64,000 bases of DNA from NCBI GenBank assembly GCA_023548195.1, contig JAJHZJ010000311.1, positions 2,123,836-2,187,835 on the forward strand. The letters run 5' to 3'. Positions within the stretch are counted from its first letter, which is position 1, and each line of letters begins with the position of its first letter. Below the pieces are notes generated by a model, which saw only the letters and a list, made by a program, of their open reading frames with translations, had not been told where the DNA came from and ran no database searches. The DNA comes from Bettongia penicillata ogilbyi. Taxonomy: Eukaryota > Chordata > Mammalia > Diprotodontia > Potoroidae. Position numbers and translations under genes: made by a program. Of the stretch, positions 53,159-63,518 are shown one piece after another.

Positions 53159-53430
53159 CAGTGAATTCTAGTGGTTCCCATATTGCCATGAAGATCCAAC
53201 ACAAACTCCTCTTTTTTATATTTAAGACCTTTCACATTTTGGTCCCTTCCCAGTCTTTTTGTATTCTACTTCTCACCCTATATTTTAGGATCCAGCAACA
53301 CTGGCATCCTTGCTGTTCCTAGCACTCCATCTCCCAAATGTGCTTTTTCACTGACTGTCTCCCATGCCTCACTCACCTCCACTTCCTGGTATCTCTGGTC
53401 CCCTTCAAGATTCAGCTCAAATCCCATCTT
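53159..53430 (+). mobile_element. L2 LINE, 3' ORF region (right part)
   Basis: Continues the L2 with 'gaattctagtggttcccata', 'gaagatccaacacaaactcc', 'gactgtctcccatgcctcac' and 'caagattcagctcaaatccc'. The first 16 bp (53159-53174) is the right copy of the direct repeat. Confidence 0.8.
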
Positions 53431-53686
53431 CAACAGTAAATTGGGGAAGAAATATGGAATTGTATATTAAGAATGTGTATTCATGTAAGGAAACTGGGAA
53501 ACTACAGGAGAGAAGCTCCTGTAGGAAGGATGGAGCTCAATGGAAGGGAAAAACAGAAGTAATTTTGTCATTGGAGTACATCACATACTACCTGAATGTA
53601 AAGAAATGGAGGAGGAATTTGGGGATCATATCACAGGTACTAAATATATGGGTGATAGGAGATTTCAAGTAACCAGACATCTGCTA
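53431..53686 (+). mobile_element. CR1/L3 LINE, endonuclease region (left part)
   Basis: 'gtgataggagatttcaag' encodes VIGDFK, then a stop, then PDIC, against the CR1 endonuclease block GDFNYPDICW. The tyrosine and tryptophan codons have become stops. The copy continues after the CT tract. Confidence 0.65.
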
Positions 53687-53719
53687 GATCTCTCTCTCTC
53701 TCTTCCCTCCTCCTCCCTC

Positions 53720-53752
<33 letters not shown>

Positions 53753-54005
53753 CCCCCCCCTCTCTCTCTCTCTCCCCCTCACTCTGTCCCTCCCTCCTTC
53801 CCATCTCTTTCTTTCTGTCTCTGTCTCTATGTATGCCTCTGTTTCCCTCTTTGTCTCTCTATCTCTGTGTGTCTCTGCTTTCTTAACTCTCTCTGCATCT
53901 CTATCTTCTGTCTCTGTCTCTCTGTCTCCCTATATGACTCTCTGTCTCTGTGTATCTCTGTCTTTCTACGTCCTGTGTAAGCCTCTCTCTTTTCTTTCTC
54001 CTCTA
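53687..54005. repeat. CT/TCTG-rich simple repeat, ~320 bp
   Basis: CT units, C-runs, then TCTCTG/TCTGTG units. It splits the CR1/L3 endonuclease sequence and yields long Ser/Leu frames that are not genes. Confidence 0.95.
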
Positions 54006-54600
54006 ACCCTAAAAAAAAAGCCTATCAGCTAATAGCTTCTTGACTTGACACTGATAATTTCATTCCTCAAGGGAAGAGATACCAACAAGGAGAAATTCTC
54101 TTCTGGATCTGATTTTCACTAACAAAGTGGTTGTTGTTGAGGTAGAAGTAACAGAAACCCTGGCGAATGTGACCATTCATTCATTCATTCATTCATTCCT
54201 GAAAAGGAGAAAAAAACCCTGGTCTAGTCTCATGTGTACTCCGGATTATGGAAGGGAAAAAACCAAAACAAATTTTGAAGGATTCAAAGGAAATAGGCAG
54301 GATCCTGTGGATTAAAATGGTACAGAGGAAGTCATTTTAGGAGGGATGAAAGATACTAGAGAATGAAATTCTGAATATATTCAATTCCAATGAGGAGGGA
54401 GGAAATGGTATTTGTCTAAAGAGAATGATGTGGAGTCCCATGGAACTCACCAACCAACTTAGATTTTAAAAAAGACATCCACAATCCTCTAAAAATGTCA
54501 AGGACCTTAGAGATTAGAATGAACTAAAAGGAGAAGGAAGCTAAGGGTAATAACAAAGGTCAGCTTTTTTTTAAGCTATATTTGAATGCAATTCAAGGAA
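54006..54600 (+). mobile_element. CR1/L3 LINE, endonuclease-RT linker (right part)
   Basis: 'gataatttcattcctcaagg' and 'ctggatctgattttcactaa' encode the LDLIFTN end of the endonuclease. Further conserved text runs to 'gatgtggagtcccatggaac'. An ATTC repeat (54174-54200) has grown in it. Confidence 0.65.
54174..54200. repeat. (ATTC)n microsatellite
   Basis: Six to seven ATTC units. Confidence 0.95.
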
Positions 54601-54624
54601 CCTGGATCAGATGAACTATATCCT

Positions 54625-54820
54625 TGGGAGCAGGTAGGGAGGTGCAATGAATGGACAACTGGGTTTGAGATCAAGAGGACTTGTGTTCAAATCCTGACTC
54701 AAAGTCTTACTATTTGATTTCTGATAAGTTACTTAACTTCTCTTGGTCTCATTCTCCTAATCTGTATAAGAGGGTGTTCGACTCGATGGCTTTTGAAGTT
54801 CCTTCCACAAACCAACATCA
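54625..54820 (+). mobile_element. MAR1-type SINE
   Basis: 'aactgggtttgagatcaaga', 'cttgtgttcaaatcctgact', 'gataagttacttaacttctc' and 'gaagttccttccacaaacc' are present. Confidence 0.7.
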
Positions 54821-55330
54821 GTGATATTTGAAAAATCATGGGAAATGGGAGTGTTCTGTATACTGGCTCCAGTGCTTATTATTCAACTATATTCAGGTTC
54901 TCTACCAAGTCTTTCCTGTGAGTGTTTGTCTCAATTGTGAGCACCTGGAAGGGCAAAGGTCCCAACGCTTTCACTCACTCTGTTGAGCACCATAGACTAA
55001 TGGGCACTTACTTAATAAGCACTCCCTCTAATTTTGATTATAAGACTAACAAATTTCCCTGATGATAAAACTGGTTCAAGGAAAGTTCCCTTCTGACCTA
55101 AGACCTTGGGACACTCTGCTCTGTCCTATAATTTGTGACTCAAGTTTACTGAATGTTTGCTTAGGAGAGGGGAAATTCTGATGGGAGGGGAAAGGAGGAA
55201 CTTCATAATGAATGGGTACTAGATGCAAGAAATAAAGCGTAGTGGAGCAATAAGATATCTTGATTTAGTGAAGCACTTGATAAGTCATCTAATGAAATTT
55301 TACTTGCAAAATGAATTCAAATTGACTGGC
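54821..55330 (+). mobile_element. Degraded L2 and CR1/L3 fragments
   Basis: 54895-55022 resembles an L2 end ('gagcacctggaagggcaaag', 'acttacttaataagcac'). 55245-55310 ('tcttgatttagtgaagcact') resembles the CR1/L3 DFSKAFDKV block. Both are weak. Confidence 0.4.
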
Positions 55331-56639
55331 TGGGAGCTTCCATCATTGGGACAGCAAAGAGGCTGAGAAATTATAAACAAGCCATGATGAGAACAGTTGG
55401 AGACACAGAACAGATAGGCACTTGACAGACGGGTCATTTCTTGGGGCAGACTATGAAATGAACCCTTTCTGTTGATCTGAAGAGGAGAAACAGAGAGCAA
55501 GAGGTACAGATAAAAGAGAAGAGTATGGGCTGAAACTACAGCAGGAACAGTGCACATCAGACAGAGATATAATTAGCAACCAGAACTCTGTCCCAGGATA
55601 CTAAGATTTAAAGGGATGTACATTTTATCTCAATGGTCCAATGATCCCCCTTTCCATCCCACATTTGCCATGAGGCCAGAATTCCTAGTTATAATTCTGG
55701 CATTAGCCACAAAGGAAAACTTTCTAACAGTAAGGATCATCCAATGGCAAATGGGATCTTCCTTGATGATCTTAAGAATATAGAGAGAAAGAGATCTTTT
55801 GAATCCCATGCTACTTATAAAATATAGGCAAAGGGAGGACAAATTAGAGTCAGATGCTAGATGAAGGGGATACTCTCTTAGAAGGAAGAAATTACTGAAA
55901 GTGACCATCAAGCTGGCTCTAAGAATAACAGAGTTGCCCCAAAATTCAGAGTAATTTAAGCTCTAGTTGGAGCAACTTCCCAGCAGGAGGCAGAGGTCAG
56001 TAACATCCTTCCGGCAAGAGACAGCAAGGACAAAGTGTCAGCTCAGGATCCCTCTTTTCCAGAAAGGTGAGGTCCACTAGGAAGGTGGGGGCAAGGAGCT
56101 AAAAAGGACAGCAAGTCAGACAGAGGGGAGGGCAACTAATGAGGAGAAATCAGAAGATAGCACAGTGGGTTGAGTAAAACTGACACAGGGGGCGGGGACG
56201 TGACTGCCATTCACAATTAGTGAATGAGTGGAAAGGCAAATTACTATAATTATAAGCCTATGGAATGCAGGGAAAAAATGTTTCTTTCATGTAAGTGGGG
56301 GTGGGGAGTTAAGGAAAGAATGCTATTTTTCCCCCTTCAGCAAAGCCTGAAGATAACTCCAAAGTCAATTCCCAAGGCATCTGCTATCCAGTATAATCAT
56401 GAAAATAAGCAGGTGCCCCAGGACCAAGACAAATTAGGCAGACCAAAAGGAAACCTGACAGTGAATGTTAAAGAAGTCTAATAGAATTGGTTTATCCTTC
56501 CTAGTCCTTGTGTGCTTGGGTTTTCTGGGAATCCCGTAGTGTGTGGGTGAAGTTGGCCATCCAGGATGTTTCCTGGGTGTAAGTAAGTTGCTAGCTTCTG
56601 TTTAGTCAGTCCCTTAGAATGAGATCTCTTCAAAGGGAA
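55331..56639. other. Mostly unassigned
   Basis: Possible CR1/L3 3' trace at 55680-55760 ('ggaaaactttctaacagtaa'). No coding or other repeat signal is clear in the remainder. Confidence 0.35.
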
Positions 56640-56765
56640 AATGAGAGAGAGAGTGTGTGTGAGAGTGAGACAGACAGAGAGAGACAGAGCAATAAGAAAC
56701 AGAGAACTATAAAAGAGACACAGAGAAACACAGAGGGAGAGAGACAGGAAAAACGAAAGGTAATA
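56640..56765. repeat. (GA)n-rich simple repeat
   Basis: GAGA/GACAGA purine tract with a GTGTGT interruption. Confidence 0.88.
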
Positions 56766-56864
56766 GATGTAGATGACAGACAAGAAACAAATACTGTAGG
56801 TTACACTTTCGATTTGGGGAGAAAGTGTAATTTATCACAGCTTTACTTCAATGCTGATGTGTAA

Positions 56865-56995
56865 CCTTCCATAAGAGCACATGCTCCTTCAGGGCAGGAA
56901 TGGTTCTGATATTGCTTTGTCCTTATATGCTTGGTGTCTAGCACAGTGCCTTTAACATGACAGGTGGCTAATAACTGCTTATGATATTGCATTGG
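56865..56995 (+). mobile_element. L2 3' end
   Basis: 'gctccttcagggcaggaatg', 'gtgtctagcacagtgccttt' and 'ggtggctaataactgcttat' are present. Confidence 0.75.
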
Positions 56996-57240
56996 ATTTA
57001 TATCAAATCAGATAAAATATAAAGCACTTTAGCATAGATAAATACTAGCTGCTATTATTGGTAATGTTATTACATTCAAGATAATATAATAAATTATTGC
57101 TTATTATTACTATTAATTTATTATTAATAGTAATATTGAATAATATTTAATCAATTAAATTAATATTAAATCTTAAATAATAGTAACAGTATTTAATAAT
57201 ATTAATAATAAATATATAATTATTTTTAAGATAATGTTAT
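56996..57240. repeat. MIR tail followed by AT-rich low complexity
   Basis: 56996-57060 is a MIR 3' remnant ('aaatataaagcactttagca'). 57061-57240 is TTATTAATA-type low complexity, likely grown from its tail. Confidence 0.7.
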
Positions 57241-57249
57241 GTTAAGAGT

Positions 57250-57489
57250 TCATTGGTCTCAGGTTTTTAATCCCTACTAAAGGACACTGAGGCTGGGGAT
57301 CTCTTGATCTGGATAGTGCTGAAATGCAACAGCACTAAAGTCAATCAGGTGTATACATACACTAAGCTGGCACCAATGTGGGAATGGGAGGTGTGGGAGG
57401 GGAGGATCAGCTCAGATGGGAATCAGTCTCATGAGTTACTACTGCACTTTTAACCTAGGAAAGATAGGGAGACCCAGTCTCAAAAAAAA
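57250..57489 (+). pseudogene. RN7SL: 7SL (SRP) RNA retropseudogene, degenerate
   Basis: 7SL RNA is the scaffold of the signal recognition particle. The order of 7SL blocks is kept. 'taatccctactaaaggacac' plus 'tgaggctggggatctcttga' matches the 5' Alu-domain region. 'aatcaggtgtatacatacac' then 'taagctggcaccaatgtgg' matches the S-domain segment 'GGTGTCCGCACTAAGTTCGG...'. 'actgcacttttaacctagga' then 'gagacccagtctc' matches the 3' end. An A8 tail follows at 57482-57489, as in a retrotransposed copy. About 60 nt of the central S domain is shortened or missing, so the copy cannot be functional. The S-domain segment excludes an Alu or B1 SINE. Call rests on recalled 7SL sequence. Confidence 0.7.
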
Positions 57490-57605
57490 GCAAATAAAAT
57501 CAAGAGGTCATGGGAAACGAGGTAAAAATAAGATATCTCTAGAACCTTTATGAGAGAAAAAATGACTCTGAATTTCCAGGAAATAACAGTTATTTGAAAG
57601 AACGC
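57490..57605. other. Unassigned
   Basis: Short gap between 7SL copy and CR1/L3. Confidence 0.4.
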
Positions 57606-57860
57606 TCATGTAGAAGAAGGATTATCCGTGTTCTGCTTGCCTCCAGAGAGAATAGAACAGACTTTTGCCTCAATAAAAGGAAGGATTTGCTAATATCGTG
57701 TCAAGCAATGGAATGGACTGTCTCCTAAGATTGTAAATTCATTATCCCTGGGAGTGTTCAGCCAGAAGTTCTGGAATACTGTAAAATTGACTCATGCATT
57801 AAGCAGGCTGTTGGACTGCATTACTTTAAACTCTGAGATTCTCTGATTCTAAGTTCTAAA
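57606..57860 (+). mobile_element. CR1/L3 LINE 3' end
   Basis: 'gcaatggaatggactgtctc', 'attcattatccctgggagtg' and 'gagattctctgattctaagt' are the CR1/L3 3'UTR and its ATTCT-type terminal repeat. Confidence 0.7.
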
Positions 57861-58299
57861 GAGAGCCCAGGTGCTAGACAAAGGCCAACTGGAGGTAGAG
57901 AAGCTAGGTGAAAGATGGATGAGAGCCTGAGGAGCTAGGCTGAATGCAGTGTAGCTAAGCAGGGACAAGGTTCTAAGCAGAAATAAACCACTATCACTGC
58001 CTCCTTGGTACCCTGGAGGATTAAGTGTTAGAGGTCTCTGGTAGACCCTCAGGGATCTACCCCGAGGTAGCTTGGTGGTGACAGTCACAAGTGACTGCAG
58101 TGTCCTGCTTCACTCTAGGGAGTCCAGATCCACCCTTAAATCTGTGACCCTATGATCTGCCCACAACAGAAAGGCAACTAACACCAGAGCAGAAAATGGT
58201 TGTCTTGGGATTCATGGACCACTGGCTATGCTGTTATGTGGACTCTCTTACCTACTCAGAATTCTGAGCTGCTGCTCCTAACCATACCATCCTTCTGGT
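57861..58299. other. Unassigned
   Basis: No recognised feature. Confidence 0.4.
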
Positions 58300-58432
58300 T
58301 AGAAGCATGATGGAATGGAAACAACTCATGACTAGGAGGGAGAAGATTCTGGTATCAAAGCCCAGCTCTGCCACTAACAAGCTGTGTGACCTCAAGCAAA
58401 TTGATTTACCTTTCTGGGCCTCATCCAGAGAT
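58300..58432 (+). mobile_element. MIR-type SINE
   Basis: 'aagcccagctctgccactaa' then 'caagctgtgtgacctcaagc' and 'tttctgggcctcatcc' are present. Confidence 0.7.
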
Positions 58433-58454
58433 CACTAAAAGCCAAAATTGGCTT

Positions 58455-59060
58455 TATCGAGAGCTTGGGGAACCAGACTAACCTCATTTTCTTTTTTCAC
58501 AGTGCTACAAGACTGGCAGATCAGGGAAATACTATAGATAGAGTTTACCTAGATTTTAGCAGATTATCTGACAAAGTCTCTCATGTTATTCTCCCAGGTG
58601 AAGAGATTTTGGCTGCATAATGTTAAATAGACTCAGAATTTGTTGGCAGATCTAGACTCACCCCCCAAAAAACTAATAATAGATTAATGTCAACATGGAA
58701 TGAGATTTCTCATGGAGGACAACAAAGCTGCCCTTGTTATACACACAATCAATCAATTAATTAGTGTGTATATATATTATATATATATGATATACATACA
58801 ATAATTACTACATATATAAATGGGCATGCATGCCTGTAGTATAGGTATGTGCACATGTATGAACATATATGTACATACTTATAAAGTCTATAGATGACCC
58901 CAAACTAGAAGGAGTATCAAATACATTACATGACAAAATGAAAATATCAATATTCAAAAATATCTTGACTAGCCAAAACAATGGATTTAATCTCATAAAA
59001 TGATATTTAATTCACACAAATGTCTGTCTTACATTTGGATTCAAAAAATGAACTGTACAA
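58455..59060 (+). mobile_element. CR1/L3 LINE, RT region
   Basis: 'ccagactaacctcattttct', 'agactggcagatcagggaaa', 'tttacctagattttagcaga' and 'aatgtcaacatggaatgaga' give the RT segment upstream of the catalytic loop. 'atagatgaccccaaactaga' (58890) is the degraded FADD block. A TA repeat (58765-58870) interrupts between them. Confidence 0.75.
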
Positions 59061-59079
59061 GTTCATAGCCAGACACACC

Positions 59080-59150
59080 AAGTGTTGGGTTAGATGACCT
59101 CTGAGGTCCCTCCCTTCCAGTTCCGAGGTTCTGTGAGTCTATGAGAAGGC
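59080..59150 (+). mobile_element. MAR1 or CR1/L3 3' tail
   Basis: 'gttgggttagatgacctctg' followed by 'aggtccctcccttccagttc'. This 3' terminal motif is shared by MAR1 and L3 copies here. Confidence 0.6.
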
Positions 59151-60282
59151 TAAATCAAATGGGCTACGTATCTATTCTCTTCTCTCTCACTGCTCAGTTG
59201 GTTCTCTGCCCCACCACCCTTCCTGCTGTCCAAGTCTGTTGCTTTTCTCCATCACCTAAAAGTGCCAACCATGAATTATACAGAAACAGGAGGGTGGCAA
59301 AAAGCAGGTGCAGGTAAAAGAGCAAGGCCATACCAGCTGTTTAGAACCTGGCACCAACCTCCCTCCAGCCCTGCAGTGAGTGGACCCAGGGAAGGGTGAA
59401 AAAACATATGCATCTATTTTTAGGGAGAAAAGGAAAGAAGTCTCCAGGCATGGAGCAGAAAGTTTTTCTAGCAGTAGAAATGCAAATCAGACTTTAGAAA
59501 CAAACAAAAGCCAGACTTCCACTGCTGTGTCAGGCCCATGGAAGGTTTTTCTACTTGGCCGTCGATGCATCAGCATGGCCTCTGGTTTACTCCCTGCTAA
59601 TAATGAGCTCTCTGTGCTAAGCAAGGTCTCTATGTCTAGTAAATAACAGAGGAGCTACATGCTGGTCTCCAGAATTAAGGCTCCAATGGTGCCAAAGATA
59701 TGTGATTCCCTCATAGTTAACAGCTCCTCCTCATTTGCAAGCCCTCCATCCACTTGCAGAAGTAAGGTCTGATGCTGAAATGAAAATGCACTGTATGGAT
59801 ACTTTCACCCAGAAATGCCTGGCCTAGGGTACTGTCCAGTCTGAGGCTGCATGTGACCTGGAGACCCCACATTCCCTAGTCCTGGTCCAGACAATTGGCT
59901 TATTGGAGTTACGATCCAGTAGGTGGATGACTGACAGGGTATCATTGTTTACCTGTAGGAAGCCCCTCCTCCATACCTTCTATAGGAGTAGCTTTTGAAT
60001 CCTATAACTATTGCTTAGGTTGCGGTAGGAAAGCCTAGTAACCTTTCTTTCTTCTCACTCTTCCACCAGGGCCTCTCCTTACAACACCCCCACCATCCTT
60101 TGGCCACTTGTTAGACAGGAGAGCTGAAGCACCAAAGTTTCTGTAGTTCAGCCCATGTCACAGGCCATTTCAGGAATCAGGGCACCTGTCTAGCCTCCCC
60201 TTGGTTTATTCCATTCAAACATCTGCATACTTCCTGAGGAGATAGGGTCAGTAAACTGGGGAGACTAAGAATCAACATGGAG
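59151..60282. other. Unassigned ~1.1 kb, repeat-poor
   Basis: No recognised repeat. An 88-codon plus frame (59380-59646) has no domain or splice context. This is the longest non-repeat stretch in the right half of the window. Confidence 0.4.
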
Positions 60283-60492
60283 GTGGGAGGTGGAATGTAG
60301 AAGACTGGCTGCTGTACATGGAATCAGGAACCTGGGTTCAAATAATATTTCAGACATTGTATAGCTATGTGACTAACCCTGAGATCATTTCTTGACCTCT
60401 CTTTGCCTCCGTGTCATCATGCATAAAAAGAAGGGTTTAGAGTCAATGGTCTAAAAGATCTCTTCTAGCTTTAAATGTATGATCTTATATCT
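60283..60492 (+). mobile_element. MAR1-type SINE
   Basis: 'gaacctgggttcaaataata', 'agctatgtgactaaccctga' and 'gatctcttctagctttaaat' are present. Confidence 0.75.
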
Positions 60493-60517
60493 TTTACCCT
60501 AACCTCCTTAATCCTCC

Positions 60518-60564
<47 letters not shown>

Positions 60565-60585
60565 CACCACCACCACCACCACCAA
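60518..60585. repeat. (CA)n then (CAC)n microsatellite
   Basis: CA units followed by CAC units, between a MAR1 tail and a MIR head. Confidence 0.96.
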
Positions 60586-60589
60586 GAAG

Positions 60590-60812
60590 AATGTTAGACT
60601 TGGAGTCAGATGAGACCCAGGTTCTAATTCTGACAATGACGTTTATGAATGGTGAGACCAAGTGCAAGTCACTTAACCTCTCAAGGCTTAGGTACCTCAT
60701 CTATAAAAACTGGATAACATCATACCCCCACAGGATTATTATGACGTTCTAGTGAGATGTTATACACAAAGTACTACATGAACCTTAAACTACCTATATA
60801 AATGTCAACTGT
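60590..60812 (+). mobile_element. MIR-type SINE
   Basis: 'tgttagacttggagtcagat', 'gcaagtcacttaacctctca' and 'tacctatataaatgtcaact' are present. Confidence 0.8.
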
Positions 60813-61390
60813 GTCACACACATGCACATGGGAGCACACACACAAATACATACACCTAAGAGGCATCATCTGAAACCTCATTACTACTCTACATCCAAGA
60901 TAAATTTCAGCAAGAGAGAGACACCAGCTGGATATTGGAAAGAACTCTTTGACTGTGAACAGCGAGATATCAACATATTATTCAGGACATCTCTGGGATG
61001 ACTGCCCCTCTCTAGCTGACCCCCTTGATGTCCAAAAGCTCATCCGATATGCAAACAATCTTATTTCAATTCAATGTGTTTTTACCCTACCTATTCATTG
61101 AAATAGCACTTCTATAAGTGCCTGAGCATGTAACAGAGGACTAAATATTCTTTGGGGCTGGTGGTGAAAACTCTACAGAATCCTTCTGATAGAAAGGGTT
61201 GGTCACTTTGTCTGCTTCTCTTAAAATCATCAGTCTGCTTGTGGCCCTTTCCCCCATCCTGGATGTGGTCTCATATCCTTCCATGGATTACTACAGCTGA
61301 GGAATCTTTGGGAGCAGCCAGTTTCACTTGGCTCCTCTTTGTGAATGCTGTTCCAGTCAAACTGGACAATGAGCTGTTTGCTGATTCTCT
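60813..61390. other. Unassigned
   Basis: No confident repeat or gene. The plus frame 61152-61481 (109 codons) runs into the L2 that follows and is not a gene. Confidence 0.35.
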
Positions 61391-61772
61391 CCTACCTTTC
61401 CAGATACATTTCCAGATACTCAGAACATTTGCACAGGCCATGTTCTGTGCCTGGGATGCACTCCTCCTCTTTTCCTATTAAAAAACCTTCTTTTCCTTCA
61501 AGACTTAGTTCAGGAGTCAACTTCTCCATGAAACGTTCCTTGTTTCCCCAGCTCAAAACATTCTTTCCCTAAACTGCTCCTAAAGGACTATCTGTATCTC
61601 CCCTTTGACCTTCTCACACTTTACCTTGCAGTAGATTTAATATTTTTACATGTTATTCCCTGCTCGTAAATTTTTTAAAAAGTGAGGCTGTTTTTCAACC
61701 CTGTCTCCTCAGCACCCAGCACAGTACTTTACATACAATGGACACTAAATAAATTTCACAGCTATTGACTTT
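61391..61772 (+). mobile_element. L2 LINE 3' end
   Basis: 'cctgggatgcactcctcctc', 'tcaagacttagttcaggagt', 'tcagcacccagcacagtact' and 'gacactaaataaatttcaca' are present. Confidence 0.85.
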
Positions 61773-62290
61773 GGCTTGTTCCCACCATTTTTATTGATGT
61801 ATACATTTTTTTGTTTTTATATCACTTTTATCTTCAAATATAACACTACTCTTACCCTTGACCCAGTAAGCCAACTTTGCAACAAAGGATAAAAAATAAT
61901 CAGAGTTAAAAAAAAAAAAAGCAGCCTAGCAAAACCAACCAAAGAATCACATGGCATATGGAATATTTCCATAGTCCCTCACCTCTGCAAAGAAGGAAAG
62001 GCGTTACATTTTCTCAACTCTTTTCCAGGGTCATCTGGTCATTATAATTATACAGGCGTTGGTTTCTATTTTGTTTCTGTCGTCCTTTTTGCTCAGGTTG
62101 TTATAGTCAGTGCACATATTGTTTTTCTGGTTCTACTTTCTTCATTCTGCACCCATTCATATAAGTTTTCCAATGCTTCTCTGAATTGTGCTTATTGTGT
62201 CTCACAGTACAGTGATACTCCATTAAACTGAGGAGCCACCATTTGTTTAGCCCTTTCCTAATTGATGGAAATCTATGTAGCTGCTAGCTC
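61773..62290 (-). mobile_element. L1 3' region (antisense)
   Basis: 'agtccctcacctctgcaaag', 'tgctcaggttgttatagtca', 'cttctctgaattgtgcttat' and 'cctaattgatggaaatctat' are the same L1 subtype and orientation as 31561-32125. Confidence 0.75.
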
Positions 62291-62725
62291 TCTGCTGCCA
62301 CTGCAGCTGATGTAGGTGATTAAGGAGGAGGGAGGGCCATGATCTCCAGACTGCTGTTCTGGGGTTCTTTCTCCAGCACCCCTGCTGCTCCCCCCTTGTC
62401 TTTTCCTCCTTTCCTCTAAGTCAACTTCTGAGTCTTTGTAAATCAGACTTTTTACATATTTGCCTCTATAGGTGACATGGCTCCACAAAATGGGATGAAG
62501 TACATTTCTACCTAGGCAGAAGGATGGTCATCACAGGAATGTCGAAGAATGGTAACACGGACCCAGACCCTCAAAGACCTCAAAACGTAGTAGAGAGAAA
62601 CAAGACTCACCGCCCCATTAAGCAGCCATGGAACTGTTTCAACACGATATAGAAACATATGAATAATAGTGGGATAGTAACTGTCAGTAGGAGCCAAAAA
62701 GAGTTGGGGGTGGTGGTAAAGGATA
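62291..62725. other. Unassigned
   Basis: No recognised feature. Confidence 0.4.
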
Positions 62726-62945
62726 ATAATAGGTAGCATTTATGCCATGCCTTAAGATTTTCAAAATATCTTACAAAAATTATGTCATTTGATCTTTGCA
62801 CCAACCCTGGAGGTGGATGCTATTATTGTTACGTCCATTTTACAGAAAAAGAAACTAAGAAAGAGGTGAAGTAACTTGCTCAAGGTCACTGGAACTCGAG
62901 TCCTCCCCAATTTAGCCCAAGTGCTCTATTCACTGGAATGACATG
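62726..62945 (-). mobile_element. MIR-type SINE (antisense)
   Basis: 'aataggtagcatttatgcca', 'atttgatctttgcaccaacc', 'cattttacagaaaaagaaac' and 'aagtgctctattcactggaa' are present. Confidence 0.82.
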
Positions 62946-63424
62946 CATAGACTTTGGGAAGGCTTCACAAGGAAAGTGCCCCACTAGATTTTTCAAGGAA
63001 ATGTGGGATTTGCAAAATAAGTTAAAAAAAAGCAATAGCAGAGAGAGAATATTCAGTGCACCTACTGCATCCTGCTAACTGCTAAAGTTAGCACTTTTAT
63101 AAAACGTCTTTCACCTGTAAGTGGTCACAGGAACACAAGGGATCGAGAAAATTTTGTCTAGTCCAACTGAGGATTAGCTACTTTTGGTCACCTTCCTGAC
63201 TAAATCCTAAATTCAATGAGACATCTACCTTACAAAACCCCACCTCCTATTCATCATCTGTCTCATCAATGCTTTGGGATGTGTAGATATGGATGGAGGT
63301 GGGGATGTGGTCATATATTATACCCCCAATGCATCTGATCATGTCACTCACACGTCTCCCATCCTCTTTTCCATTCCTATTTCACTAGACAATTAAGCAC
63401 ATATGAGCAAGTTTAGACTCCCCG
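62946..63424. other. Unassigned
   Basis: A faint antisense MAR1 trace near 63150 ('tctagtccaactgaggatta'). Otherwise nothing recognised. Confidence 0.35.
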
Positions 63425-63483
63425 AAGGAAGGAAGGAAGGAAGGAAGGAAGGAAGGAAGGAAGGAAGGAAGGAAGGAAGGAAG
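63425..63483. repeat. (GGAA)n microsatellite
   Basis: About 14 perfect GGAA units. Followed by a short CA run at 63490-63518. Confidence 0.97.
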
Positions 63484-63518
63484 AATGATACATACACACA
63501 CATACACACACACAAGGA

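Noticed and set aside
53540..53980. 146-codon frame rich in Ser and Leu
   Set aside because: Produced by the CT/TCTG simple repeat and the flanking CR1/L3.
57250..57489. Alu-type or B1 SINE
   Set aside because: Contains S-domain 7SL sequence and marsupials lack Alu and B1, so a 7SL retropseudogene fits better.
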